Shown here: positions 10,895 to 22,739 of the stretch, piece by piece
How positions within the stretch are numbered: position 1 is the first letter of the stretch
Layout of the letters: each line of letters starts with the position of its first letter
Assembly (NCBI GenBank): GCA_021521415.1
Contig: JAIQDT010003841.1
Coordinates: 62,001-126,000, forward strand
DNA length: 64,000 nucleotides
DNA from: Bidens hawaiensis
Lineage: Eukaryota > Streptophyta > Magnoliopsida > Asterales > Asteraceae
Direction: 5' to 3'
The notes under the pieces: model-generated
What the model was told of the DNA's origin: nothing
Database searches by the model: none
What the model saw: the letters and a program-made list of their open reading frames with translations, nothing else
Program-made: the position numbers and the translations under genes

Positions 10895-12121
10895 ATGCAT
10901 CCTCTTCGCCGCCAAACTCGCAAGCCGAGCTCCGGTCATCGGATGGCCGCTATGGTTGCTAAAGAAATGGCCGCTGTGATTCCCGGACTACTAACTCAAA
11001 TCCAAGCCACCCAACCCACCGTTACTCAAACCACACCTAACACCGCACCTTTCGCCTTGAAAAATTTCACCGGTGCTAACCCATCTCAATTTTTTGGCAC
11101 GAACTATGACACTACCATGCTGCGATGGTTCGAAAAGATGGAAAACATTTTTAATCTTTGTGAATGCCCCAAACCCAAGAAAGCCACGTACGCCTCGAGC
11201 ATGTTCGAGGGAACCGCCCACACTTGGTGGAATGGCGAAATGTTCGTTAATGGGGCAGAAGTAACTATGGCCTACTCATGGGCCAAGCTCAAGGAAGTCA
11301 TGATGAAGAAATTTTGCCCAAAACATGAACTCCAAAAACTTGAATCCGAATTCTGGGAACTTAAGCAAGAGAGTGGTGACAACTCCGCTTACTCCAACCG
11401 CTTTCATGAGCTTAGTCTCTTGGTTCCTCACTTAGTCACTCCCATTGAACAGGCGATTGACAAATATGTCGGTGGTTTGCCCATGCAAATCCGAGACTCG
11501 ATAATGAGTAGTAAACCACAAACACTCCATGATGCAATTACCTTAGCCGGTGCTCTTTCCAAGAATCATGTCAAAGCGAGTACCCTCTCCATTAAGAAAA
11601 CGAGTAAGCCCGAACCAACCCCTCAAGCTAAAGTCGACCCACATCCTCAAGCCATCAATTACTCCAACTCATCCCATCAAGCCAAAAAGAAACAAAGACC
11701 CAATCACCGAAATTATGCTGTTACTCACCCACAACAAACTCAACAACAACCTCAAGCTCCTCTAAACCGAAAGCCTTACATAGATACCCACCCATTGTGC
11801 AACACTTGTCAACTTCACCACCCATCTCACATGGCTTGTCGCCACTACACAAACTGCAAACGGTTTGGTCACCTCAACACCACTTATCGAATAGCACCTC
11901 TTGGACATCACGCTCCACCAAGAACCATTCCGCAAGACCCGCAAAACTGCAACATGCCTTACACTCAAAACCCGCAACAACCCCGAGCCTGTTTCAATTG
12001 TGGAGACCCGAGCCATTTCCGCAACGCTTGTCCCCGACTTGCGTATGCGAACCAAGCTCAAGCCATCACCGTACCCTACTACCAAACCCAAACTTATCAA
12101 GTCCAAACCTGCCAACCCTAA
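10895..12121 (+). CDS. Ty3/gypsy gag (Tekay-like), diverged
   Basis: Capsid-nucleocapsid protein of the element whose LTR starts at 6181. The frame is open from 10871, and I take the ATG at 10895 (MHPLRRQ...) as the likelier start. The retrotransposon gag capsid region covers roughly residues 50-220 (RWFEKMENIF, TAHTWW, then the VGGLP block). A basic Gln/Pro-rich stretch follows, then one CCHC knuckle (CFNCGDPSHFRNACP) near the C-terminus. Its TAA at 12119-12121 separates it from the protease region. In related elements gag and pol share one frame, so this stop probably marks decay. Retained as an open frame but part of a dead element. Confidence 0.7.
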   Translation: MHPLRRQTRKPSSGHRMAAMVAKEMAAVIPGLLTQIQATQPTVTQTTPNTAPFALKNFTGANPSQFFGTNYDTTMLRWFEKMENIFNLCECPKPKKATYASSMFEGTAHTWWNGEMFVNGAEVTMAYSWAKLKEVMMKKFCPKHELQKLESEFWELKQESGDNSAYSNRFHELSLLVPHLVTPIEQAIDKYVGGLPMQIRDSIMSSKPQTLHDAITLAGALSKNHVKASTLSIKKTSKPEPTPQAKVDPHPQAINYSNSSHQAKKKQRPNHRNYAVTHPQQTQQQPQAPLNRKPYIDTHPLCNTCQLHHPSHMACRHYTNCKRFGHLNTTYRIAPLGHHAPPRTIPQDPQNCNMPYTQNPQQPRACFNCGDPSHFRNACPRLAYANQAQAITVPYYQTQTYQVQTCQP

Positions 12122-12235
12122 ATCCCACAACTCAATGCCCCTCTCATCCAACCAATGTAAACCATTCAAGCACCTCCTCATCCTCCTCTTCCCCAGGCAC
12201 CTCAAGGAAATCCCGGTAACCAAGGGCGCGCCTTC

Positions 12236-14885
12236 ATGATAAATGCTAATCAACCTCAAGTTGCAAACAACGTTGTGAACGGTATGTTTCTAGTGAACGA
12301 ACATTTGGCTTCAATTTTCTTTAATACGGGTGCCGATATGAGTTTTATTTCATTAAAATTTGAATCTACACTTGCCGTACCTCGCACCAAACTCTCTCGA
12401 CCTTTTTCCGTCGTTGTCGCCAACGGTAGCTCTATCACAATTAACTCGGTCATTCGTAATTGTGTGCTCACTCTTTGCAAGCGGAAATTTTTGATCGACC
12501 TTATCCCGATGCAAATGTGAAGTTTCGATGTCATAGTAGGCATGGATTGGTCAGCTTTGCACCGTGCCGAAGTCGTTTGTTACGATAAATTCATTTGAAT
12601 CCCGCTTGTAAACGGTAAAACACTCAAGGTCTACGGAAAAACGACTCCTAGAAGACTCAAACTCATGTCATGCTCTCAATCTCAAAAATATTTGCGCCAA
12701 AAGTATGCTCCGTTCCTAGCCCAAGTGGTGGTAAAAGACCACAAGGAAAGAAAAACCCACGACATCTCTATTGTTTGTGACTTCCTCGATGTCTTTCCCG
12801 AAGATGTCACCAGTCTACCACCCATCCATCAGGCTGAATTCCAAATCGATCTTGTGCCCGGAGCAATGCCCGTAGCCAAAGCTCCTTACCATTTTGCCCC
12901 GTCGGAAATGCAAGAATCATCAAATCAACTCGAAGAACTTTCCGATAAAGGTTTCATTCATCCAAGCTCTTCTCCTTGGGGCGCTCACGTCCTCTTCGTG
13001 AAAAATAAAGATGGCTCGTTTCGTATGTGCATCGACGACCAAGAACTTAACAAACTCACTAATAAAAATCGTTATTCTTTGCCACGAATCGACGACCTCT
13101 TCGATCAACTACAAGGCGCAACGTGTTTCTCTAAAATCGATCTTCGATCGGAATATTACCAACTGCGCGTTCGCGAAAAAGACATTCCCAAAACCGCTTT
13201 TCGTACTCGATATGGACATTTCGAATTTTTGGTCATGCCCTTTGGGTTAACCAACGCACCCACGGTATTTATAGATCTCATGAACCGTGTTTGCAAACCA
13301 TTTCAAGATAAATTCGTCATTGTCTTTATTGATGACACCCTCATCTTTTTTAAAACCAAATCCGAACATGAGTAGCACTTGCGTTCCATTCTCGAACTCC
13401 TAAGAAACGAACTACTTTACGCCAAATTCTCAAAATGTGAATTTTGGCTAGAGGAAGTTCAATTTTTGGGACACATCGTCAACGACAACGGTATTCATGT
13501 TGATCCCGCAATAATCGAGGCCGCCAAAGATTGGAAAACTCCATCCACACCCACGAAATTTCTGTCTTTCCTCGGTTTGCCCGGATACTATCGCGTTTCA
13601 TCCAAAATTTTTCCTAAATTTTCTTACCCCTTACCTCCCTAACCCATAAAGGAAAACCATACGAATGTGGATCAAAACAAGAAGAAGCCTTCAACACACT
13701 CAAGCATATGCTTTGCAATGCTCCCGTTTTAACCTTCCCCGATGGAAACGACGACTTTGTAGTATTTTGCGATACATCCCATCAAGGTCTCGGTTGCGTT
13801 CTCATGCAACAAGGTCAATTCATCGCTTATGCTTCAAGACAACTCAAGGTTAATGAAAAGAATTACACGAATCATGATCTCGTACTTGGTGTCGTCGTTT
13901 TCGCTCTCAAAATCTGGAGACATTACCTTTAAAGGTACAAAATGTGTTGTTTTCACCGATTCACAAAAGTCTCAAACACATTTTTGACCAAAAAGATCTC
14001 CACATGAGACAAAGACGATGGGCCGAATTACTTAGTGATTACGATTGCAAAATTCACTACCATCCCGGTAAAGCGAATGTCATGGCCGATGCCCTTAGTC
14101 GTAAAGTTAATGTCAAATCCGTTCCGCTACATAGCACCATCATCCAAACCGATCTCCAAGACCGCGTCTATCGAGCCCAACGTACCTCCGTTGATGAAGG
14201 AAATATGTACGACGAAATGTCATGTGGAGCCGAACTTCAACTAGAAACCAAACCTGATGGTTTGCTTTAGTTTCTCAATCGTTTGTGGGTTCCCGATCGT
14301 GATGAACTTCGTACTTTCATTCTCGACGAAGCTCATATGTCACGATATTCTATACATCCCGGTGCGGATAAGATGTACTTCGATCTATTTATTGGTGGGC
14401 AGGTATGAAAAAGGACGTAGCACTCTATGTCTCAAAATGTCTTACTTGCTCAAAGGTTAAAGCCGAACATAAAAAACCTTTTGGCTTACTCGAAAAACCT
14501 CCTATTCCCGTTTGGAAATGGGAAGACATTGCTATAGACTTTATCACCAAATTACCCCCCACTCAAAAGCAAAATGATTGCATTTGGGTAATCATTGATC
14601 GATTAACCCAATCGGCTCACTTCATCCCGATCCGCGAGAAGTACTCTGTTGAACAACTCGCTCAAATCTATATCCGTGAAATTGTATGCCGCCATGATAT
14701 TCCGTTAACTATTATTTCAGATCGTGATTCTCGTTTCACCTCCCGATTTGGAAATCGCTCCAAGAAGCTTTGGGCACTCGCCTTAATCTTAGCATCACTT
14801 ATCACCCTCAAGCCTATGGCCAATCCGAGCGTACAATCCAAACCCCTGAAGATATGCTTGAAAGCTATCTGGATTTTAATTTTAT
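12236..14885 (+). pseudogene. Ty3/gypsy pol, broken and 3'-truncated
   Basis: Ordered remnants of one polyprotein. Protease is at 12236-12520, where the usual catalytic Asp is Asn (FNTGADMSF). Reverse transcriptase starts at 12665 and contains the FIDD box, interrupted by a TAG at 13373-13375. Connection and RNase H follow from 13379 to about 14270 in shifted frames ([13 protein letters not shown], then [12 protein letters not shown]). Integrase spans about 14300-14885 and contains AIDFITKLP and SDRDSRF, and then homology ends before the last catalytic Glu. No chromodomain or 3' LTR is present. The domain order (RT before integrase) and RT style are those of the Tekay/Del chromovirus lineage. 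At least four breaks rule out activity. Confidence 0.85.
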
Positions 14886-15420
14886 TCGCTTATAATATTT
14901 GTATATTTTTCGCTTATAATATTTATATATTATAAATATAAATATATAATATATAAATATGAGTATTGTATTACATGTTTTACATTATTCGCTTATAATA
15001 TTAATATATTTTTCCGGATTTTAATTTTATTTGTTATAAGGAAGTTAATAATATAATTAGGATTTGATGATGAAATGGTTTCACAAATAAATGAGATGTT
15101 ATAACCCGGTTTAAAAGCTATTTGGGTTTGGTGAGACTAAAGACCCGCCTAACTTTTTACTATAAAATTATTTTTAAATTATAAATAATAACTTTCTTTT
15201 TAAAAAAATAGATACTAATTTTTAGTAATCCCTATTTTATAGGATTTCAAATCAAATATTTGGTGAGATTAACTTTTAATATAATGAGATGTTATAACTC
15301 GTTTAAGTGATATCTGGGTTTGGTGAAACCCATACCCGATAAATCAAGTCAAATGCATGATAAATCTTCATTTATAAATAAAACAATTTGATAGCTTGAA
15401 AGAATATATAAATTTTTAGT
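14886..15420. repeat. AT-rich junction with a duplicated ~40-bp phrase
   Basis: From the abrupt end of integrase homology the sequence turns AT-rich. The phrase GATGTTATAAC(C/T)CG...TGGGTTTGGTGA occurs at about 15096 and again at about 15288, 190 bp apart, suggesting an old local duplication. No gene seen. Confidence 0.5.
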
Positions 15421-15424
15421 TTAT

Positions 15425-16150
15425 ATATATAGAGAAATGTTCAAATAAGAAGTTTAATTTTCCTAAGAATGCTAAGAAGGAGGGTATTTTAGTCTACTAC
15501 CTTAATATTGAAAACCCACTTAATTTAATTTCAAAAACCCATTTAACTAATCTTAAAAACCCACTTAAATTTTCACTCATCTCCTACAACCACCACCCAC
15601 CACCACCACCTTGCTGGAAAAGTCTTCGGAAATTTCGCCGGAAAATTCGTTGGAAAGTCATCGGTAAACAATTCCCGGAAAATTTCACCGGTAAAATCGC
15701 CGAAAAATTTACCGAAAAACAATTGCCGGAAATGATCAACCGAAAATGGCCACAAGAAAAAACACAATGAAAAACACTATGAAAAAACACAATAAAAAAA
15801 CACAATGTAAAAAACACTATGAAAATAAAAACACAATGAAAAACACAATTAAATAACACAATGTAAAAAACACAATGCAAAAGATGCTATAAAAAAATAA
15901 AACACAGTTGTATAACACAATGTTGTAAAACACAATTTTGGTAAAACACAATTTGTAAAAAACCCATGAATTTTTTTTATAATTTTATATAGCAATATGA
16001 TACTCATATAAAAGATAAAAAAAACGTCGTTATTAAGGTGAAATTGTTTTGAAAAAAAATGTCGTATAAAAAAGTTATAGACGTTTTAAAATGATGGGAG
16101 GATTTGACATGTGTATTGCATGTGGAGAGAGAATGTCAACAAATGTGTTA
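15425..16150. mobile_element. Low-complexity ACACAATG-rich element, copy 1
   Basis: Contains ACACAATG or ACACTATG words from 15770 to 15950 and a subterminal block at about 15985-16137 that recurs inverted at 16813-16965 and direct at 17874-18022. It also has a (CCACCA)-rich stretch at 15588-15610 and GCCGGAAA words. Which superfamily it belongs to is unclear. The open frames on the minus strand at 15573-15880 are complements of these repeats and are not genes. Confidence 0.45.
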
Positions 16151-16279
16151 TTCCTTTTATATCATTACCCTTGTTTTACACTTGATTTTTTCTCTAATCT
16201 AATCTCAACCATATAAAATAAATGGACAAGATTATTTCCTATCACTCCTACAAAAATTAATCTTCTTATTATAACTCAA

Positions 16280-16281
<2 letters not shown>

Positions 16282-16333
<52 letters not shown>
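16282..16333. repeat. (TA)n microsatellite
   Basis: About 26 TA dinucleotides in an unbroken run. A second run of about 28 bp occurs at 16660-16687, and the 330 bp between them may be a separate small AT-rich insertion, since its ends (GAGAAATTGATGAG and CTCAAAAGCAATCAATC) are partly complementary. Confidence 0.85.
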
Positions 16334-16335
<2 letters not shown>

Positions 16336-16655
16336 GAGATATATTTTGAGAAATTGATGAGTTGTAAGAACTTTGAGAACTAAATTTTGGTCCACACATT
16401 TAATTAAATGATATGAAATATGTGATTGTGATTAAATTAATTAAAAAATAAACTAGGAGAGAGAATAAATATTTTTGATGATTACACAAGTTTAAATATT
16501 AGTTACACATATGTAATAAGTCAATTCGGTGTGTAAAAAAATACTGTAATTTTTTGTACATTACTTACACTTACGTATTACACATGTGTAAAAAAAATTG
16601 TTACGTTGAGTTCTTTCGAGTTCTTAAAGCTCAAAGTAGTTCTCAAAAGCAATCA

Positions 16656-16689
<34 letters not shown>

Positions 16690-16812
16690 ATAAGATTTGT
16701 AGGGTTGAGTTATTCTACAAAGTGCAACAAAAATGAGAAGTTTTGGAAGTCATAGTTAATTGACATGTGTCATGTAGGGACCAAAAGAAAAAGAGTATAA
16801 AAGTAATAGTAC

Positions 16813-18022
16813 ACATTTTCTCTCTCCTCATGCATATCACATGTTAATTCTCCAATAATTTTTAAACGTCTATAATTTTTTCACATGTTATTTTTTAAAA
16901 AATTAAAATTCACCATAATAACAAGTGTTTTTTATCTTTAATATGAGTATTGTTTTGTTATATAAAAATTTTTAAAAAATTACGTCATTGTGTCTTTTTT
17001 TATTACCATTATGTTTTTTTTCGTCATTGTGTCTTTCTGTTTGTCAATGTGTTTTTTTCGCCGTTGTGTCTTTCAACTGATCATTGTGTTTTTTTAAATA
17101 CTAATAACACCATTATGTAATAATATGTAAATATAATGAAAAATACCAACGAATTGTCTAATACATAAAACACAATGATGAATACATATTACATAATAAC
17201 CTGAAACATAAAACACAATAATGAATACATATAACACAATGGCCTGAAACATAAGGCACAATGGTAAATACATATAACACAATGACCTGAAACGTAAAAC
17301 ACAATGGAATCTACATATTACACAATGACTTGAACGTAATACACGATGAACATAATACTATTTTTCTCAACTTAGGTGAATGTTGATCACAATAACTAAA
17401 ACACAATGATAAGTAGAAAGACAAATGTTGAGCATAAAAACACAATGATGAATACATATTACATAATAACCTGAAACATAAAACATAATAATGAATACAT
17501 ATAACACAATGGCCTGAAACATAAGGCACAATGGTAAATACATATAACACAATGACCTGAAACGTAAAACACAATGAAATCTACATATTATACAATGACT
17601 TGAACGTAATACACGATGAACATAATACTATTTTTCTCAACTTAGGTGAATGTTGATCACAATAACTAAAACACAATGATAAGTAGAAAGACAAATGTTG
17701 AGCATGAAAACACAATGATGTAATCTTTGTTTTAATTTTTATCTTTAATATGAGTACCCTTTAAAAACACAATGACCAAAAATTATAACACAATGCATAG
17801 AAAAACTCAATTAAAAGACACAATGAACAACTAAATAACACAATATAAAAAAACTACTAACTTTTTTTTATTTTTATATAAAATATGATATTCATATTAA
17901 AGATAAAAAACGCTTGTTATAATGGTAAAAAACATTATAAGAAATGTCGTATGAAAAAGTTATTGACGTTTTAAAATGATAGAGAAATTGACATGTGTCT
18001 TGCATGTAGAGAGAGAAAATCA
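16813..18022. mobile_element. Element with ~150-bp terminal inverted repeats, ACACAATG-rich core
   Basis: The left block 16813-16965 is the imperfect reverse complement of the right block 17874-18022. Shared phrases include TTTTATCTTTAATATGA on the left, with its complement on the right, and the AAACGTC/GACGTTT pair. Between them lies a core dense in ACACAATG with a two-copy 270-bp tandem repeat. Long terminal inverted repeats around a non-coding core resemble Mutator-like non-autonomous elements, but I could not find a clean 9-bp duplication. Confidence 0.5.
17171..17722. repeat. 270-bp tandem duplication
   Basis: Copies 17171-17440 and 17441-17710 are nearly identical, and a third copy starts (CACAATGATG at 17711) and stops after 10-12 bases. 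Each copy itself holds internal repeats of ACACAATG with AATACATAT spacers. The near identity implies a recent duplication. Confidence 0.9.
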
Positions 18023-18480
18023 TTATACGTGGTTTATTACGTTCATGTTCTTTTCATCAATTTTTATTGTTAAATTAATATCCATCATCCAAATTTAAGA
18101 TTAATAAATTGTATTCTTTCTCACCTTTTATGTTTTTATTTTAACTTTACTCAAGATTTGTAATGCATTCAAATTTAATTTATGGAAACTCACACGATGA
18201 AATTTCCTAAAATAATAATTAAAAAAAAAGAAGCCTTCGAGGCATTCAATCCAAACGTCCACTACGTGTCAATTTTAAAAACATCCACGTCCTTGATCAC
18301 CACTTTTTGAGTCATATTTAATACCACATTTATTTCCTTTCTCACGCGCCATTTTTTAACGTGAGGAAGTGGCCTGCAAATCCCAACGAGCTGTCATCTT
18401 TTATTGTCTATCTACTGAAGGTTAAGCTACAGTTCTGATTCATTAATATATTTAGCCAAAAAAGAAAAGCAAGGCTCCGT
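18023..18480. other. Intergenic DNA upstream of the 18767 gene
   Basis: No gene or element boundary recognised. Confidence 0.4.
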
Positions 18481-18519
18481 CTTATGGTACTCCATTATAT
18501 TACGTCGGCGCATGATCGA

Positions 18520-18766
18520 TGGCAATTGTTCTTTGACCTTTTTGTCCCCGTGAGGCCGTGATAACGACTGTTTTTTATCATCAAGAAGCTACATCGGAAA
18601 TTTCCGAGTCCACGTAGTAATGTCATGTGGAAGGGTCAAAAAGAAACCTTAACTGGTTCACAACCCGCAATATAGACTACATATATATACATATACATAT
18701 ACATATACATATATTATTCCTCAACCACTTCACATAATCACACTCCCTAAGGGGGAAAAAAAAGAA
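18520..18766 (+). promoter_or_regulatory. Promoter and leader of the 18767 gene
   Basis: A TTTGACC word at about 18533 and GGGTCAA at about 18633 (TTGAC-type, W-box-like) lie upstream. The TATA-rich stretch at 18680-18715 is a (ACATAT)n hexanucleotide microsatellite, so the core promoter itself is a variable-length repeat. An A-rich leader ends in AAAGAAATGA at the start codon. The transcription start was not mapped. Confidence 0.45.
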
Positions 18767-19237
18767 ATGACTCCGGCCGCCACAACAGATATGAATACTT
18801 CTCCTCCGGTGGCTGTCGTCATCGAACCAGATGCTACTTCCGAAACCAACCCAGCACCACCCTTAAGCACCCCCGCCTATTTGATTGTCCTTCAATACGT
18901 CGTTCATATCTTCAATTTACCAGCACGCGGCTGTCCGGCCCTCCGCCATGTTTACCGTCAGTACCTCCAGAGAGTCATAATGCCTCAATGTACACCTGCA
19001 TTTATCATCAGTTGTCTCATGGATTTGCTACAAATCAAGTCTCAGGCTCAACATACCAACCTTCTGCTCCTCCGACTCGCAGTTATTAGTCTCCTCATCT
19101 ACGGCTTGGCTTCCGCCATTGAACTTGCCGGTCCTGCTCTGGATCTCACTTACGTTTATGCTGTTGTCGCTCGATGGGCAATGATAGGTTGTTTGTGCAT
19201 TTTGGCACTGGTTATATCATATTTGATCTTTTTTTGA
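18767..19237 (+). CDS. Small multi-pass membrane protein, type II (tandem family)
   Basis: Intact 156-residue single-exon gene. I do not recognise the family. Residues 1-36 are soluble and rich in Pro, Thr and Ala. A first hydrophobic stretch lies at about 37-52 (AYLIVLQYVVHIF), then a basic loop (ALRHVYRQYLQR, 58-69). Further likely membrane segments lie at about 75-91 (PAFIISCLMDLLQI), 99-121 (LLLLRLAVISLLIYGLASAIEL) and 134-156, ending in aromatic hydrophobic residues. No signal peptide or catalytic motif is visible. The start is the first ATG after the A-rich leader and is shared with the copies at 26320 and 30929 (MTP...TTD or VTD). The copy at 26320 is nearly identical at DNA level, so the two arose by recent duplication. 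Location is inferred as an endomembrane or plasma membrane. Confidence 0.75.
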   Translation: MTPAATTDMNTSPPVAVVIEPDATSETNPAPPLSTPAYLIVLQYVVHIFNLPARGCPALRHVYRQYLQRVIMPQCTPAFIISCLMDLLQIKSQAQHTNLLLLRLAVISLLIYGLASAIELAGPALDLTYVYAVVARWAMIGCLCILALVISYLIFF

Positions 19238-20290
19238 TTCGTATCATTATTTTATAATTAAGCTCTGCTTATTTTAGGTAATATACTTATAATTAGGGTT
19301 TGCACTATATATGCATTGTTTTTTATATAGTTACTATTTTTAAAGTGTGAACCAAGAGCTCCTTATGAGTTCACACCGTTGTTGTATCGTGTTGTGTTAT
19401 TAATTCAACCTATATATTTAAGGAAAAAAATGTTATGTTCGAAATTGTAAAGTTAATTAGGGCTTCAGTTGGAGCTTATTGTGTATGTTATGTTTGATAT
19501 TGTAAAGTTATTTATAGCATCCCCATTCATGCATCTTGGTTGTGAATTTGTGATTGTAAGTTATGTGCAGCTTCAAGGTTTATTAGCACCTTTAGGATTT
19601 CAATAACATAAATCATGATCTAATAACTGGTGATATAGTACTTTTGGATGTTTGTGTGTTATTTGGGTAGATCTTTTTAAGGAAAAGATGTTATGTTTGA
19701 TATTGTAGATCACCGAACCTAATTCATTGGGGGCTTGTTATGTATGTGTTCTGTTTTTGCTTGATCTTGCATAAAACCTGCCCTCTTCATTTTAACATGA
19801 TATATATTGCGTGATCCACAATTAGGGCGTAGACCTTTGTTTCTTGTTCCAAGGTTAATAACCCCAATTGCTGGTTGTAGGCTTTGAATGTGAACGAAGA
19901 GCTCTTTATAAGTGCACACTGTTGTATCTTTTTGTGTTATTTGGACCAATGTATTTAAGGAAGCGATGACGTTATATATGAGGTTATGTTTGACATTGTA
20001 TACTACCTAACTAATTAGGGCTTCAGTTGAGCTTATTGTATATGTGCTGTGGATGATGGCTTTGTGACAGTAGGAGTTGTAGTGGTGGATTTTATAGCAT
20101 CCCTGTTCATATTGGTTGTGATTGCAAACCATGTCCATCTTTAAGGTTAATCCCTTTAGGTTTTTGTTTATATAAATCATGCTCTAATAAACGACAATTC
20201 ATAGTACTTATGAGTAACTTATTGGAGGGAAAAAAATGTGACTTGGGTTGTCTTATGACACATCTTAAACCTTTCACTCAGTCTGAAAAA
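19238..20290. repeat. Duplicated 3' flank of the 18767 gene, with internal repeats
   Basis: Matches 26802-27795 downstream of the 26320 copy closely over almost its whole length. Within it, phrases such as GAGCTC(C/T)TTA, AAGGAAAAGATGTTATG and TTTGATATTGTA recur at about 19350-19450, 19675-19715 and 19885-20000. The 3' flank is therefore itself internally repetitive. Related sequence also lies at 31427-31970 and 36276-36460, around the Harbinger insertion downstream of the 30929 gene. Confidence 0.7.
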
Positions 20291-20399
20291 TAATGTCTCA
20301 TTATTAATGTCTGGTTACAATATACAGTTCAGACACAATGGTCATTGACCATGACGACTGTAGCTAGAGAATGCAGTTGTGTTGACTAATAGAGTAGTT

Positions 20400-22470
20400 G
20401 CTGGCTTGCTTTTAGTTAAGAACACTCTGGTTCATCCAAATTTTTTTTGGGTAGTGTGCTTATTGCTTAGTTCGACTACTTGATTGCTTCAACTATACAC
20501 ATAAACTATTAATGCTGAGTTTAAGACTTTCGGATTTTTCTGCAACATGTGTATTGCCTAAAATGCTCTGTAGTTATATCTTTCTTCTGTGTTAATTTGC
20601 AACAAATGCGACTAAAACATGAATTATATTATATAGTTTTGTTCATTATGTAATTTAGATTCCTTTTATGTTCTTACTCAGATCACTGAGAGCCAAGGAT
20701 CCAGAAATTGATACCAGCACAACCATCACCAGTCCAAACATAACACAAGATCTCAAGACTACTATTTGACATGAATGGCAGGATATGACAGATATGTAGC
20801 TCACCTGCGATCATGCCTTCATCGGTTGCTAGGAAAACATGTGTGTCAGGTATATGTTCCGTTTTAAATGTTTAATGACTTAATCAATCATTCTTAATAT
20901 ATAGGGTCTTTGCTTCATTCTTTGATAACATCACATCTCTCTATATGGTTAGCAAGATATTGCTTATTGTGTGCCTAGTTTTTTCTTATTCTTTTTTTGT
21001 ATCTTGATTCGATTATTTAATAGGTAGGATATGGCAGACATATAGCTCAAATATTTACTTAGTGTATCGCAGTGGGTCTTGTTTTTGGTTTGAATATTTC
21101 TCTCAAAACAACTTATTCATATTTGGAGTTGTTTTCCTTTTGGACAATTATTTGTGAATTTTATAGGTTCCTTTTATATAGTATATGTTCTTAACATGGT
21201 TGCAACTCAAGCCCTGTTTTCTACTGAATAGAAGTCAATAACTTTTCTCAGACCATTTATCTAGCCAAATATTATTATCTTTTTGAGACGAAAGACACAA
21301 TTTTTAATGTTTTTGCATATTTAATGGGTATGTTCCTACAAGTATGACGGATTCTGACATGAAGAGTTTATGCAAATGTATACAAGCTCATAACGAGCAT
21401 GGCTAGAGATTATGGTTATGTTGCTAACCCGACATGCAATAGTTGATAGTCAAATAGAGTAGTTGTTGACTTGATTTAGGCTCCGATAATTCAGTATATT
21501 TCTTCGGTTGACATGAATCCATGATCTGTGATACTCTTTGATTTAAGTTTAGAACACTTTAATTCGCACAAAAGAATTTAGGCACTGTGCTTAGTTTGAC
21601 TGCTTCATTGCTTCGTATTGATGCATCATATACCATTAATGCTAAATTTAAAATTATACATTATGCTCTGCAGTTCTATCTTTTGTATGTGTTTCCTTGC
21701 TACAAATATAACTACATCTTTTTTTCTTATTTTTTTTTTGTAATTTAGATTCCTTTTATGTTCTTATTCAGGGCCACCGAGAGCCAAGGATTCAGAAATT
21801 GACACCGCCACAACCGTCACCAGTCCATATGCATGCAAATATATGCAATCTGATTCTCTACCCCAAACAGAACACAATATCTCAAGACTGCTATTATCAG
21901 TGTGCGTATGTAGCAGATCATGAATTTATGCTGTAAGTTCTAGTCTTCACCTTCATGCCATTATTGGTTGCTAGGGAAATATGTGTTTTAGGTATATGAT
22001 TCATTTAGATGTTTGATTTCACTCTTAATACATATGGTATTTACTTCATTTGTCAGGACCGATTTTGACCGCCTTTGACCATTGACCTATTAATTGACAG
22101 ACGTGTAAACTTTTAATTGGTGGGTGGCCAATTATCGATTAATCGCTGCTAGCTGCCAATTTTTGCAACCATGCTCATAAGTCTTACCAGTGGCTCTTAT
22201 TTTTGGTTTGAGTTTTTCCCTCATAATGAAGCAAGTCATATTTTGGGATGTTTTCTTTACAGATCGTTATCTCACATTGTTCTAACATCTTTTTATAAAA
22301 TATATGTTTTCAACATCAGTAGGTGCAACTCAATCCCCATTCTTTACTGAATGGCAGTGAATAGCTTTCCTAAGACACTGTAATCATGTTTTTGTATATT
22401 TTCTACAAGCATGACGGATCCTGACATGAAGAGTTTGTGCAAATGCAGACGAGCATCCTCATATATGCTA
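20400..22470. repeat. ~1.07-kb tandem duplication with exon-like islands
   Basis: Two diverged copies with a period near 1070 bp. Island GAGAGCCAAGGAT at 20690 recurs at 21780. GACATGAAGAGTTTATGCAA at 21357 recurs at about 22430. The GTTTGA-containing phrase at 21095 recurs at 22205. The island at 20690-20790 follows a CTTACTCAG acceptor-like string and is open as PRAKDPEIDTSTTITSP-like sequence in one frame. The second copy keeps the same frame with conservative changes (P to S, S to A, I to V). Copy 2 also gained about 100 bp near 22055-22170. Could be the remains of a host gene or of a repeat with a short coding block. Confidence 0.6.
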
Positions 22471-22739
22471 CTCTAGTTTACATCCTATATTCTTTAATAA
22501 CTTTACTAGGTGCACAAGTAAAAAAATAGTTGTTGAGAGCAATAACATTCTGTTAGGTAATTTTGTTAAAGCTATCATACTAAGTCTATTGACGTTTTCC
22601 TCTTTCACCACTACATTCTTTCAGAACCGCTCTGTGGGCTTCACTGAAATAAGATTATCTCTATCGTTTTAAACCATAACCCAATTTGATCGGAGTGACA
22701 GGGTATGTTTTTGACTTAAACTGAATTGATACTTTTTTT

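Noticed and set aside
15573..15880. Two overlapping minus-strand frames rich in Phe and Cys
   Set aside because: They translate the complement of ACACAATG and CCGGAAA repeats.
17094..17574. Repeated MCYMYLPLCLMF-type minus-strand frames
   Set aside because: They are shadows of the 270-bp tandem repeat. The peptide repeats only because the DNA repeats.
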